Assembly: GCF_009377235.1 (NCBI RefSeq)
Contig: NZ_VMNX01000040.1
Coordinates: forward strand, 1-50,807
Direction of reading: 5' to 3'
DNA: 50,807 nt
Origin: Streptomyces acidicola
GTDB taxonomy: Bacteria; Actinomycetota; Actinomycetes; Streptomycetales; Streptomycetaceae
The notes beneath the pieces are model-generated. The model ran no database searches. It saw nothing but the letters and a program-made list of their open reading frames with translations, and was not told where the DNA came from. Position numbers and translations under genes: made by a program. The first letter of the stretch is position 1, and each line of letters begins with the position of its first letter. Positions 16,583-25,820 of the stretch are shown here, one piece after another.

Positions 16583-17908
16583 ATGAGACAGCGTGTGGTG
16601 CGGGTGGCCCTGACCGCCGTCCTGGTCGCCCTGGTCCTCCTGGCCGTGCCCCTGGCCCTCGCCATCAGGTACTCCCTGTACGCCGGCCAGCGGGACTCGC
16701 TGGAGCGGGCGGCCCTGGCCGCCGCCGTCCGGGTGAACCCGGACTATACGACCGGCGACCCGGCGGAACTGCCCGCGGCCGCGTCCGGGCAGCACCTGGG
16801 CCTGTACGACCCGCGGCTGCGGCTGCGCGTGGGAAACGGGCCCCGGAACGGCGACGACGCCGTCCGCCGTGCCCTGGCCGGCCGGGTGACCCGGTCCTCG
16901 TCGGGCGGTGACCTGGTCGCCGCCGTGCCCGTCCCGCACGCCGAGCGAGTGATCGGCGTGGTGCGCGCCTCTTCCCCCGTCGCGGACGTGCAAGGCCGTG
17001 TGTTCGCCGGCTGGGCGGCCCTGGCGGGCACGGCCGTGGTCGCGCTCACCGTCGCCGTCCTCGTCGCCCGGCGGCAGGCTCGGGCGCTCGCCGCACCGCT
17101 GGAGGATCTCTCGCGCCACTGCCGGGCGGTGACCGAGGGCGATCTGACCGCGCGGGCCGCACCCAGCGCCGTCGCCGAGATCGACCAGGTCGCACGCACC
17201 CACAACGACATGCTGCACAGCCTGTCCGAACTCCTGCGTCATGAGCGGGACTTCACAGCCAACGCATCCCACCAGCTGCGCACCCCGCTGACCGGCCTAC
17301 AGCTCACCCTGGAGACCGGACTCGCCCAGGACGACGCCCGGCCGGCGCTTCAGGAGGCCCTGGCCGACACCCGCCGACTGCACGAGACCGTGGAGGAGGT
17401 GCTGCGGCTGTCGCGCTCCGCCGGGCAACCCGGGCCCACGGCGCCGGACCGGCCGGTGGGGGAGCTGCTGGCACGGACCGAGGAACGGTGGCACGGACTC
17501 CTCGCCCGCGACGGCAGACGTCTGGAGCTCGCCGTCCAGGACGCACCGGACGACGTACGCGTCCCGGGCGGGCCCATCGCCGAGATCCTGGGTGTGCTCC
17601 TGGACAACGCGCGCGTCCACGGACGCGGCACCGTGCGCGTCACCGTCCGGGACCTGGATGACGCCCTCGCCTTCGACATCGCCGACGAGGGCACCGTGGA
17701 AGGCGACGGCGTGCGGCTGTTCGAGCGGGGCCACTCCGGTGGCGGACCCGGCACGGGCATCGGCCTCGCCCTCGCCCGCGACCTCGCCGTCACCCTCGGC
17801 GGGCGCCTGTCGCTGGCGCGTGCCGCGCCCACCACGTTCACGCTGCTGCTGCCCGTGCGCCGGGAGAGGAGTACCGCTCGGGACGACATCGGGCAGGGTG
17901 GACACTGA
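16583..17908 (+). CDS. Sensor histidine kinase
   Basis: About 441 residues. There are membrane helices near 8-28 and 139-163 flanking a roughly 110-residue extracytoplasmic sensor, then HAMP, the H-box FTANASHQLRTPLTGLQ (phospho-His about residue 230), the N-box LLDNARVHG and the G-box GGGPGTGIGLALARDLA. It diverges from the lipoprotein-ATPase-ATPase-permease-regulator operon. The start is uncertain: ATG 16583 is used, and GTG 16559 is in frame. It most likely phosphorylates the OmpR-family regulator at 10921-11658. Confidence 0.9.
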   Translation: MRQRVVRVALTAVLVALVLLAVPLALAIRYSLYAGQRDSLERAALAAAVRVNPDYTTGDPAELPAAASGQHLGLYDPRLRLRVGNGPRNGDDAVRRALAGRVTRSSSGGDLVAAVPVPHAERVIGVVRASSPVADVQGRVFAGWAALAGTAVVALTVAVLVARRQARALAAPLEDLSRHCRAVTEGDLTARAAPSAVAEIDQVARTHNDMLHSLSELLRHERDFTANASHQLRTPLTGLQLTLETGLAQDDARPALQEALADTRRLHETVEEVLRLSRSAGQPGPTAPDRPVGELLARTEERWHGLLARDGRRLELAVQDAPDDVRVPGGPIAEILGVLLDNARVHGRGTVRVTVRDLDDALAFDIADEGTVEGDGVRLFERGHSGGGPGTGIGLALARDLAVTLGGRLSLARAAPTTFTLLLPVRRERSTARDDIGQGGH

Positions 17909-17991
17909 GGGCGCGCCCGGGCCTTTCACTCGCGGTCGAGATGATTCGCGTTGAAGGTGTCCCAGGTCAGCGGGCCGCCGGAGCATCGTGC

Positions 17992-18290
17992 ATGGCCTCG
18001 CCCGGCTACCACCAGGCGCTCGCCGCGCATCAGGCAGCCTGGGCCGACCGGCACGTCGATCCGTCCATCGCTGCCGCGATCGAGTCGCATACCCGCGCCC
18101 TGCGCGAGGCCAGCCGGCATGCCTTCCCCGAACCGGACCCCAGCGACCAGCCCAGCCGGATCGAGACCGCCCGCGCCCAGCGCCGCCGTGCATCCAACGC
18201 CACCCACGCCCTCGCCCAGCGCGGCGCCCGGGCCGAGCGCGCACAACGGGACAACACGACGGCCGATGCTCCGCAGTCCCCGGCGTGCGG
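17992..18290 (+). pseudogene. C-terminal fragment of a DUF721 (DciA-like) protein
   Basis: The frame MASPGYHQALAAHQAAWADR, then SIAAAIESHTRALREASRHA, then ETARAQRRRASNATHALAQR is the Ala/Arg-rich tail I associate with Streptomyces DUF721 proteins. There it follows a VKTRE.ASPGY.RALAAH motif (compare 32600-32700). The DUF721 core is absent. DUF721/DciA proteins load the replicative helicase; this tail alone would not. A CRISPR-like repeat group follows directly. Confidence 0.5.
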
Positions 18291-18309
18291 CGAACGGCGT
18301 GAACCCGCA

Positions 18310-18463
18310 GAGACCATCCCCGCAGGTGTGGGGAGCACTCCTCGCATTCGGCCTGGTCCACGGCCTCGTTAGGGAGGAGCCCCGCAAGCGCGGGGATGGT
18401 CCCGAGTAGTCGTCGCGACAGTCCGGCCCAGCCGGCTGCTCCCGCACCCGCGGCGATGGTCCC
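18310..18463 (+). CRISPR. Degenerate type I-E-like CRISPR repeat group without cas genes
   Basis: Two 29-nt direct repeats lie at 18375-18403 and 18435-18463 (period 60). Each ends ATGGTCCC and has the CCCGC...GCGGgG palindrome typical of Streptomyces I-E repeats; they flank a 31-nt spacer-like sequence (18404-18434). A third repeat in opposite orientation lies at 18310-18338. The repeats differ from each other, so this is a decayed or relocated remnant rather than a working array. Confidence 0.55.
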
Positions 18464-18809
18464 GCAGCGTGCACAAGCGTCGCACCAAGATCGCCGCAAT
18501 CCATATCGAGAACCTGGCCTCCGACACGTGTGCCATGTCGACGAAGCGGGAGTAGTGGCCCTGGAGGATGGCGCTGGGCAGGTTGTGTTTGATGCTGGCT
18601 GAGATCTCGGCTTGCGCTTGGTCGGCGATGCGGTCGGCGGCGTCGCCCTGACCACACGGCGCCCTCTGCTGCCGCCCGACAGTCCGCTCAATGCCGGGCT
18701 TCGCGGCCGCCGGTGGCCTCGATCCAGTCGAGGGTGTCCTCCATGATCGTCATCGCCTCACGCCCCGCCATGGGAAACGACTTCATGCGCCGGCGGTTCC
18801 GTCGCAATC
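18464..18809. other. Gene-poor stretch with an unassigned minus-strand fragment
   Basis: On the minus strand, about 18490-18680 can be read as RIADQAQAEISASIKHNLPS then AILQGHYSRFVDMAHVSEA. This has protein-like composition but no start, stop or family that I recognise. It is probably another gene relic. Nothing else is supported. Confidence 0.3.
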
Positions 18810-19349
18810 TCAACTGGACGGCGTGACTGGGGACCACATTCCGAGCCACTGCTCGGCGCCCCATGCCTCGAACCGCTCTACCTCAGTGAACCCCAACTTC
18901 GCCGCGAGACGCATCGAGCCGACGTTGGCGGTCTGGGTGGTGAGCACCACCGGCTCGCCGGGAAGCGCGCCGGCGAGCCAGCCGAGTGCCGCCGCGCACG
19001 CCTCGGCGGCGTACCCGAATCCCCACGCCCGCGGCAGGAACAGGTAGCCGAGATCGGCCTTCCCCGCGGCAGCCGGGCGACGGTGCCCCGTTGCTCTCCT
19101 GAGCAGGATCTGGCCGATCATCGATCCGTCGAGATCAACGACGAAGCTCCCGGGCCACCGCTCGGGCGCCCCGGACATCTCGCGCTCAAGCTCGTCACGC
19201 GGTCGGGGGCCGCCGAGGTAGGTGTGCACCTCCGGCGAGGCGTGCAGCTCGATGAACGCCGCACGGTCCCGGGTCTCGGGCTCACGGAGCACGAGCCTCT
19301 CGGTCCTGATCGGCTCAGGCGGCCAAGTCACGGGGCCCAGATCTTCCAT
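18810..19349 (-). CDS. GNAT-family N-acetyltransferase (RimJ/RimL-like)
   Basis: 179 residues and complete. It has the acetyl-CoA fold of RimJ/RimL-type enzymes: an N-terminal RTERLVLREPETRDRAAF, the central GSFVVDLDGSMIGQI, DLGYLFLPRAWGFGYAAEA (motif A region) and TANVGSMRLAAKLGFTEVER (motif B). The substrate, a protein N-terminus or a small amine, cannot be told. It stands alone between relics. Confidence 0.88.
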   Translation of the reverse strand: MEDLGPVTWPPEPIRTERLVLREPETRDRAAFIELHASPEVHTYLGGPRPRDELEREMSGAPERWPGSFVVDLDGSMIGQILLRRATGHRRPAAAGKADLGYLFLPRAWGFGYAAEACAAALGWLAGALPGEPVVLTTQTANVGSMRLAAKLGFTEVERFEAWGAEQWLGMWSPVTPSS

Positions 19350-20130
19350 CCGCGCACGCTAACAGGTGGTCAAACCAACCGAACGGGAAACTCCTCCTGG
19401 ATCCGAACCCTGCTGGTCCGCAGTTCGCCGGAAGCCCGCCCACCACCAAAGCGATCGCGTGCTCAGCGGTGTCTGCCTCACCGATCACTGTTCTCCGTGA
19501 GGGGCCGCAGACCCGGTATCGTCCGTCGCTCAGCGGATCGATGAACGGCACGTCCCATGAGTACGGGAACCCAGTGCAGCTTGTGAAATGAAGCGACCAG
19601 TGGCTGGTGAACGGAAGCAGCTGGCGCAGCTGTGGTCTGGCATGCGCAAGCTCGGCAACCTTCAGCGTGCGATGGGCGAGCTCCAGGCGGTCCGACTCTT
19701 GGCGGAGGTCTTCAAGGAGCAAGCGCCACTTCACTGCGACTGCCTCGGCCGGACCTTTCTTCATGGGCTTCGGCCAGCTCGGTGACCTCGACGAATGGGC
19801 TCACCTCGCGGATCTCTTTGAGCCTCAGGCCATTCCGTCATGCGTCCAGAGCCCGTGCCATCTCGCCCAAGTCCTGAGTCGCGCCCGAGACCAACTGCAC
19901 CCCCATGGACCAGCCGCTGAAGATGAACCACCGCTCCACAGTCCCCAGGCTGATCCAGCACACCTCACGGTCAGCCACCGTGCTCTCGACGCCTGCCAAC
20001 CGGAGCGGGTCCGAACCATCCACGAGAACCCTGCCCAGGGAGAGACCGAGCTCAGCAGCCACGGCCTCCAGCGCTCCGGCGAAGCTGCTGGCGGACGCCA
20101 GGTCTTGATACAAGGAAGCGTCGGCCTCCC
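19315..20130 (-). pseudogene. DUF6193-family gene, two frameshifts
   Basis: Pieces in three frames line up as one DUF6193-type protein. The N-terminal part (about 20115-19840) has SFAGALEAVAAELGLSLGR and CWISLGTVERWFIFSGWSMG. A middle piece (about 19835-19770) has LRLKEIREVSPFVEVTELAE. A C-terminal part (19764-19315) has FTSHWSLHFTSCTGFPYSWD and VPFIDPLSDGRYRVCGPS. Breaks lie near 19840 and 19768, the latter an apparent extra g. The family is annotated in databases as natural-product-associated, but its role is unclear. The 5' end is fused to a transposase fragment, so the start is lost. Confidence 0.6.
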
Positions 20131-20134
20131 GGCC

Positions 20135-20529
20135 GAGGTGGCGCGGGCGGTGAGGAAGGCGCCGATCGCCCGGTCCAGTGCGTCGCCGTCGAGCTGGACG
20201 AGCAGAGGGCGCAGGGTGTGGGGGTGCGGGACGGGCACGGTGCCGGAGAGCGGGTCGGCGGGGAAGCCGAGGACCCGGCAGGCCCACGCAGGGACGTCGC
20301 CGATCCATTCCGTGATCGCGGTGAGCGAGCGGGCACCGGCCAGGACACTGGCCGCGGCCGCGGCGACCAGGGCGGACAGCCGGTAGCGGCGGCCACGGAT
20401 GCCTCGCGGGTCGGGCACCAGGTCCAGGAAGCCGGACAGTGCGACCGCGTCCGCCAGCGGGACCGGCGCGGCAGTCCGGCCCAGTTGGGCCAGCACGGTG
20501 GGCATGGGAGAAGACGCAGGAGCGGACAC
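20135..20529 (-). pseudogene. N-terminal fragment of an ISAs1-type transposase
   Basis: About 130 residues including FLDLVPDPRGIRGRRYRLSA, SVLAGARSLTAITEWIGDVP and HPHTLRPLLVQLDGDALDRA. This is the conserved N-terminal region of ISAs1-family DDE transposases. Homology stops near ATAR.., where the DUF6193 relic begins, so the catalytic domain is missing. Confidence 0.7.
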
Positions 20530-20561
20530 GGACTCGCCAGGTGTTCATGGGACTTCGACAC

Positions 20562-20857
20562 TCACATGATCACTGAGACCGTGCCTGCACAGCGTCCGCC
20601 CCCTGCCCGAGCCGGAATGTCCCTTCCAAGAACGAGCCAGCACGACACTCCGGACGACACGTGACCATGCAACGGCCCCTTAGGGCTGGCCGGAGACGGA
20701 ACGTCAAGAAACCGTGCACTCCGCGTCAAGGACAGCGGTGCGGCCGCTATGGCAAATTCTCTTCAGCAAAGTTGGCTCAACTTGCCCTCGGCCTCGTCAC
20801 GAGGAATCACCGAGAAGACCGCTGAGAACCTGCTCTCTCTGAGAAAAGGGGTACCCC
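20562..20857. other. Intergenic region upstream of the I36-like gene
   Basis: No gene is visible. It ends with a likely ribosome site (AAAGGGG, about 7 nt before GTG 20858). Base composition is somewhat lower in GC than the flanks, as expected of a promoter-bearing region, but I cannot assign -35/-10 boxes with confidence. Confidence 0.35.
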
Positions 20858-21250
20858 GTGAGGAAACCACTCGCTGTCCTGGCCGCGCTCGGGCTCACCA
20901 TAGGTGCCGCGCTGACCATGGCGGGTCCGGCCATGGCTGCTCCGGCAGCCTGGGACTGCCCTGGCGGATACATATGCGCCTACACGGGCACCAACGGGAC
21001 GGGCTCCCGATGCGCGTGGGACACTTCCGACCCTGACTGGACGAGTGGCAGCATCCGCTGCTCCTGGGCCAAGCCCTCACGCACCGTCGGATCCGTCTAC
21101 GCCACCACAGGCTCGGGTGGTGCCAGGCTTTACCAGAACGCAAACTATTCCATGGAAGTGGACTGCGTCGGCAACGGGAAGAAGGCTTCGTATCTCAAGA
21201 ATCTGCAGGTGCTTTCGCACAAGCGCATCCCCGCGAGTTGTGAAATCTGA
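20858..21250 (+). CDS. Secreted peptidase-inhibitor (I36)-like protein
   Basis: 130 residues starting at GTG. A clear Sec signal peptide (RKPLAVLAALGLTIGAALTM, cleavage after AMA) precedes a small Cys-rich domain with crystallin-like features: CPGGYICAYTGTNGTGSRCAW, a central SVYATTGSGGARLYQNANY and a final C. Streptomyces secrete many such I36/SMPI-like proteins, some of which inhibit metalloproteases. It appears intact and is flanked by relics. Confidence 0.82.
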   Translation: MRKPLAVLAALGLTIGAALTMAGPAMAAPAAWDCPGGYICAYTGTNGTGSRCAWDTSDPDWTSGSIRCSWAKPSRTVGSVYATTGSGGARLYQNANYSMEVDCVGNGKKASYLKNLQVLSHKRIPASCEI

Positions 21251-21449
21251 CGATCGGGAGTCCCCAATGCAGTCCCCGTCGGAGGACGAATCCGGGTGGA
21301 CGGCCCAGCGCGCCGATCGTCGTCACCTACCTATGGCTGCCGAGCGACCGGTGATGATCAACGGCCGCGAAGCGGCACGGTTTCGGGTCCCGGACGAAGG
21401 GGATGTGATCGCGGGCGGCACCATTCGGCGCGGCGACCCCGTCACGCTC

Positions 21450-22207
21450 GCGTGATGATCGCCGCGCCAACGGTAGTGGGTGCTCTGGTTGCTGATCCTG
21501 ATGCCGAAGCCGGCAGTGAACAGGCCCTGCTCCCTGAGGCCTTGCTGATAAGCCATGGGGAAGGCTTCCTTGCGGGCCCCGGCGGGCCGCTCAGGTACCG
21601 CCGCCTGCCAGTGGTCTGCGCCGAAGTAGGGGGTCATGGTCTTGTCGAAGTTCTCACGCCGGCAGAAGCGGTGCAGCTCATTCGCGAAGAGGGTGACCAG
21701 CACTTCGTCACGCGGCCCGGCGAGACACTGCCTGATCAGCGCGTACGGCGCGCTCTTCAGATCGAACGGATCGAACAGCCGGAGCACGGGCGATCCGGCG
21801 CGGCCGCGGTGGGCGAGCGCGGACAGCCGGGGCTGCTGTTCGGCGAAGGTGCCCGGTGGTTGGATGCTGATGCGCAGCTGCGGCGAGGGGGAGTTTGGCG
21901 AACTGCCGCTGCAGCTCCTCCACTCGGTCGGGACGCTCTTCGAGACTGATCAGGTTGAGCTGGCCGAAGCGCGGGCACGCGGTGTGCTCGAGGAAGGGGT
22001 CTTGGCGACCACGATGGGGGAGCCGGTCGGGCCGTCGGTGTAAACGCCGGGCCCTGCGAAGGCGTCCACGATGGTGGCCTCGGGAAACTTCTGAAGGATC
22101 TTCCCCATCCAGCATTGCAGATAGTGCCGGTACACGAGGTGCTTGACCTGGGTGTGCGGGTCGCTCTTCCAGATGGTGCGCTCCCGTAGTTCCTCTCCTC
22201 GCCGCAT
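21450..22207 (-). pseudogene. tcmP: TcmP (three-Cys-motif partner) gene, frameshifted
   Basis: Three consecutive frames together match TcmP: TQVKHLVYRHYLQCWMGKIL and TIVDAFAGPGVYTDGPTGSP (22207 to about 21985), FGQLNLISLEERPDRVEELQ (about 21985-21890), then PVLRLFDPFDLKSAPYALIR and EVLVTLFANELHRFCRRENF (about 21880-21450). TcmP proteins are predicted methyltransferase-like partners of a three-cysteine-motif protein in mobile loci. No partner gene is next to it. Breaks near 21980 and 21885 inactivate it unless they are sequencing errors. Confidence 0.7.
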
Positions 22208-22379
22208 GGTCCCTCCCCTGTCTTACATCGGTTGGATACCCACCGTCACCGCTGTGGGACTCGTTGTCTATAACGCCGAGTCAGCCATCTCCAGCAACCA
22301 GCCGACTCGCCTGGCACACGGCTTTCGGCTGCGCGGGAGGAGAGAGGCAGAAGGAGGCCTCGGTTCCGGGTCTACTCCG

Positions 22380-22407
22380 GGAAATCCCCGCAAACGCGGG
22401 GAGCGCC
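22380..22407 (-). CRISPR. Solitary CRISPR-like repeat
   Basis: Read on the minus strand, this 28-mer begins GGCGCTCCCCGCG and ends GGGGATTTCC, with the same CCCCGC/GCGGGG palindrome as the repeats at 18375, 18435 and 26478. There is no second copy nearby. The palindrome alone could also act as a terminator for the permease operon, which ends at 22463. Confidence 0.4.
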
Positions 22408-22462
22408 GGTGCAGCAGGATCCGGTCGGTGACCTGGTTGGGCCGGACCACGCTGAAGGTCCC

Positions 22463-24241
22463 TCAGGTGGGTTCGGCGTTGAGGACGCGCCCGGCGGGGC
22501 TGCGGGTGTGGAGCCAGGCGGGCAGGGCGGTCAGTGCCGCTACGGCAAGGAGTACGGCCGGGGCTGCGGCCGCGAGCCAGCTGCCCGGCGGTGTCACCAC
22601 GACCGTGCTGAACAGCGCGAACAGGCCGATCCCGATCGGGATCCCCACCGCGATCGCGCCCACGGCGGGCAGCAGTTGCGCGGTGCAGAGCGCCGCGATG
22701 ACCTGGCCGGGGGTGGCGCCGAGGGTGCGGGTGACGGCCAGGGCGCGCCGGGCCTGCACCGCGGTGCTCCAGCTGACGAAGACGGTGTTGAGCAAGGACA
22801 GCGCCAAGAGGGCGACCGTGACACCCAGCAACACCTGGCCTGTCACGGCGTTGCGGATCTCCTGAACGGTGGATGTTCCCTGGGCGGTGTCCGCTTCGAG
22901 GGACACCTGGAAGGTGAGGACCGCGGTCACCATGACGGTAGTGGCGGCCGTGCCGACGGCGCTCAGGGCCGCGCGGCCGGGACGACGGGCGATCAGCCGG
23001 ACGCCGATCAGGAGCGGCGTGGGCAGATAGGCCGTCATGGCCATTAGCCGAGGACGGTACGCGATCAGGTGTGCCGGATCGGCCAGGGTGTCGACTGTGC
23101 TGGAGCGCACGGTGCGCAGGACGGGGCCGAGTGTGCCGATCAGGGCAACCAGTACGGCGAGCGCGGTCGCGGCCACGACGATGCCGGTGGTCGGCGGGCC
23201 GGCCGTGTTGAGTAGCCCGGCACTGGGGTCGGCCAGCGCGGGCGCCGTCAGACATCCCACGGTGACCCCGACAACGGCGGCCACCACAGTGAGGAGCAGA
23301 TATTGCGCGAGCAGCATCGCGGCCACGGTACGGGGCGTGGCACCGACCGCCTTGAAAAGACCCGCGCGCCGGTGGTCCCGCGGGGCGCGCACGGCCGCGA
23401 GCGACGCGAGGGTGACGAGCGCGGCCGCGGCGAGCAGACCCCCGCCGATGACCAGGGCGGGCCGGGCGAAACTCAGCAGTCGTGTGTCCCCTTCGACGAA
23501 GGTCTGCCAGGGATGGGTGTTGACCCAGTCCTGGCCCCTGGGGTCGTCGGTGAAGACGGTGTCCGCCCAACTCTGTGCCGCGTCGGGGTCGGACAGCTTG
23601 ATGTTGAGCAGGTACAGGAGGGACTCGTCGCCGGCTGCCGCGCGGGCGTCGTCGGTGGTGAGCCAGATTCGGCCGCCACCGTCGGAAGGCCCCGGGCCCT
23701 CGGCCCAATTACCCCACGGATACACCGCGGTGGCCGCGCTGATGGCCGTACCGAGGACCTGGTAGTCGCGCCCACCGATGGTGACACGGTCACCGACACG
23801 TACACCGAGTGCTTGGGCGAAGCCGCGTTCGACCACCGCGCCGCCACTGCGCACCCACGTGCCGGAGGTCACGAGCGGCCGGTCCACGGCAGACGCGGTG
23901 CGCTCGCGCCCCTCGACCGCGGTGTTCTCTGTCCGCCCGTTGGCGCGGACCGTGGTGGAGAACCCGGGGACCGGGGCGGCGAGCGTGTCCACACCGGGGG
24001 CGTCCGCGATGCGCCCGGCCAGGTCGGAGGGGTCCGTGGCGGTGGTGATGGCCGTGATGTCGGGTCCTGCGGTGGCCTCGCGGGTCTTCATGTACCCGCT
24101 GGCCACGGCGTTGTCAGTAGCCATTCCCAGGGTCAGCGACGCGGTGGCGGCGGTGACGGCGACCAGGAACATGACGGCCTCGCCGGGGCGGTGCCGCATG
24201 TCCCGTGCGATGAGCCGCCAGATCAGCAGCAGACGGCCCAT
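22463..24241 (-). CDS. FtsX-like ABC transporter permease
   Basis: 592 residues. An N-terminal helix (AVMFLVAVTAATASLTLGMA) and a large extracytoplasmic domain (to about residue 255) precede three helices (LVIGGGLLAAAALVTLASLA onward), a linker, and a second permease unit ending ALPAWLHTRSPAGRVLNAEP. GGAGG precedes ATG 24241. It follows the ATPase at 24244 with a 2-bp gap. The pair would form a MacB-type exporter under a PadR repressor; such sets often give resistance to, or export, a small toxic compound. Confidence 0.9.
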   Translation of the reverse strand: MGRLLLIWRLIARDMRHRPGEAVMFLVAVTAATASLTLGMATDNAVASGYMKTREATAGPDITAITTATDPSDLAGRIADAPGVDTLAAPVPGFSTTVRANGRTENTAVEGRERTASAVDRPLVTSGTWVRSGGAVVERGFAQALGVRVGDRVTIGGRDYQVLGTAISAATAVYPWGNWAEGPGPSDGGGRIWLTTDDARAAAGDESLLYLLNIKLSDPDAAQSWADTVFTDDPRGQDWVNTHPWQTFVEGDTRLLSFARPALVIGGGLLAAAALVTLASLAAVRAPRDHRRAGLFKAVGATPRTVAAMLLAQYLLLTVVAAVVGVTVGCLTAPALADPSAGLLNTAGPPTTGIVVAATALAVLVALIGTLGPVLRTVRSSTVDTLADPAHLIAYRPRLMAMTAYLPTPLLIGVRLIARRPGRAALSAVGTAATTVMVTAVLTFQVSLEADTAQGTSTVQEIRNAVTGQVLLGVTVALLALSLLNTVFVSWSTAVQARRALAVTRTLGATPGQVIAALCTAQLLPAVGAIAVGIPIGIGLFALFSTVVVTPPGSWLAAAAPAVLLAVAALTALPAWLHTRSPAGRVLNAEPT

Positions 24242-24243
24242 GG

Positions 24244-25041
24244 TCACCCCTCCCACCCGAGGAGCGCGCCGAGCTGCGAGCCACCCGCAGCCAGGGGTGT
24301 GTCCTCGGTCGGCGCCCCGTCGCGGAGGGAGACGACCCGGTCCGCGGTGGCGGCGACGCGTTCGTCATGGGTGACGAGTACGAGGGTCTGTCCGGTGGCC
24401 CGCAGGTCGGCGAAGAGGCGGAGGACGTCGTGGGTCGCGGCGGTGTCGAGGTTCCCGGTGGGCTCGTCGGCGAGGACTACGAGCGGCTCGTTGACCAGGG
24501 CGCGGGCGATGGCGACCCGCTGCCGCTGCCCGCCGGACAGCTCGGACGGCAGGTGCCGGTCCCGGTCCGCGAGCCCGACACGATCGAGAAGGGCGGCGGC
24601 GTGATGCCGGGCGGTGCGCGGCGAGTCACCGGCGAGCAGCGCGGGCAGCTCGACGTTCTCGGCCGCGGTCAGCTCGTCCATCAGGTGGAAGTCCTGGTGC
24701 ACGAAGCCGACGGCGCGGCGCCGCAGCCGGGCGAGCGCGCGTTCGCCGAGCAGGTCGATGCGCTGCCCGCCGAGCCACACCTCACCCTCGTCGGGCCGGT
24801 CGAGGCCGCCCAGAAGATGCAACAGCGTCGACTTGCCGCAGCCGCTGGGGCCGGTCACGGCCAGCGTCTGCCCGGAGGGTATGTCGAGGTCGACCCCGTC
24901 GACGGCCAGAACCGTGCTCTCGCCCTCCCCGTAGACCCGCGACAGGCCCACGGCGCGCAGCACCGGACCTGCGGCGGTTTGGTCCCTGGTGTCTCCGCGC
25001 CGGGACAGCCCTCTGCCCCACCGGCTGCCTCGTGTCGTCAT
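24244..25041 (-). CDS. ABC transporter ATPase (MacB/LolD-like)
   Basis: 265 residues. Walker A is VTGPSGCGKSTLLHLLGGLD, signature ELSGGQRQRVAIARALV, Walker B LVVLADEPTGNLD and H-loop VTHDERVA. An N-terminal 30-residue polar extension precedes the fold. The ATG overlaps the PadR stop by 4 bp (25038-25041) and the stop lies 2 bp before the permease, so all three genes form one transcript. Confidence 0.92.
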   Translation of the reverse strand: MTTRGSRWGRGLSRRGDTRDQTAAGPVLRAVGLSRVYGEGESTVLAVDGVDLDIPSGQTLAVTGPSGCGKSTLLHLLGGLDRPDEGEVWLGGQRIDLLGERALARLRRRAVGFVHQDFHLMDELTAAENVELPALLAGDSPRTARHHAAALLDRVGLADRDRHLPSELSGGQRQRVAIARALVNEPLVVLADEPTGNLDTAATHDVLRLFADLRATGQTLVLVTHDERVAATADRVVSLRDGAPTEDTPLAAGGSQLGALLGWEG

Positions 25042-25580
25042 CCGTTTTCTCCGCCTTCCCCGTACGGGGCGCGGGCGGACCAGGTCCGCTCGCACGCCTC
25101 CAACCAGCGCAGGTCGGCCTGCAATCGGAGCGCTACGCCCTCCAGGAGCAGTCCGGCCTCCGAGTCCGTGTCGTGAATGAGGACGGCGTGCTGAGCCTCG
25201 GCGAGGCTGCGCCTCAGCTCGCGGCGCCGGGCCTCGACGAGCGCGAGCGGCTCTGCCATGCCCGACTCGGCGGCGGCCACCAGCTTCAGATGGAACTCCG
25301 CCACCTCCGCCAGAGGCCCGGCGGGCTCGGCCAGCCACCCGGCTACCCGCTCCCGTCCGGCCTCCGTCAGCGCATACACCTTGCGCCGCGGACCGCGCGC
25401 CGACGCGTCCTCGCGTTCCCGCACGACCAGACCCGTCTTCTCGAGCCGGGTGAGCGCTACGTACACCTGCCCGGCGTTGAGCGTCTCGCCGAGTGGCCCG
25501 AGCGCGGCAAGCAGCCGCCCGCGCAAGTCGTACCCGTGCGAGGGCCTCTTGACCAGCAGCGCCAGCACCACGTCCTGCAC
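25038..25580 (-). CDS. PadR-family transcriptional regulator
   Basis: 180 residues. The N-terminal winged helix has VVLALLVKRPSHGYDLRGRL and LNAGQVYVALTRLEKTGLVV followed by RRKVYALTEAGRERV. A helical dimerisation domain follows, typical of PadR subfamily 1/2. The GTG at 25580 is chosen because GGAGGG lies 5-6 nt upstream. It heads the ATPase-permease operon and very likely represses it until a ligand binds. Confidence 0.88.
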   Translation of the reverse strand: MQDVVLALLVKRPSHGYDLRGRLLAALGPLGETLNAGQVYVALTRLEKTGLVVREREDASARGPRRKVYALTEAGRERVAGWLAEPAGPLAEVAEFHLKLVAAAESGMAEPLALVEARRRELRRSLAEAQHAVLIHDTDSEAGLLLEGVALRLQADLRWLEACERTWSARAPYGEGGENG

Positions 25581-25589
25581 GGACCACCC

Positions 25590-25630
25590 TCCTCTGCAAT
25601 ACCTCAATGGATAGCGGTTAACTAAAAGTG
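25590..25630 (-). promoter_or_regulatory. Promoter/operator region of the PadR-ABC operon
   Basis: The short leader before the PadR start has unusually AT-rich sequence (atacctcaatggatagcg, then gttaactaaaag) in a high-GC setting. It includes the palindrome gTTAAC. The position fits a promoter with an autoregulatory operator. The exact boxes are not resolved. Confidence 0.4.
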
Positions 25631-25820
25631 GAGTCAAACTGCCCCCATGGGCCGCACTCACGCCTTCAGGGCCCCTTCGCTTTCTGAAGATCCCTCCCGA
25701 AGCGTCGCCCGCCCTCTCGGAGCCTTCAAAGAACCCTTCAAAAACCTGGGTCGTTCAAGAACCCCGGATCGTCGTTTCGGGCTGGAGAGCCAGCGCTCCT
25801 TGGAGGTTGTTTCCCAGCAG

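Noticed and set aside
18310..18463. Functional CRISPR-Cas locus
   Set aside because: Repeats are degenerate, at most one spacer-like unit exists and no cas gene occurs in the window.
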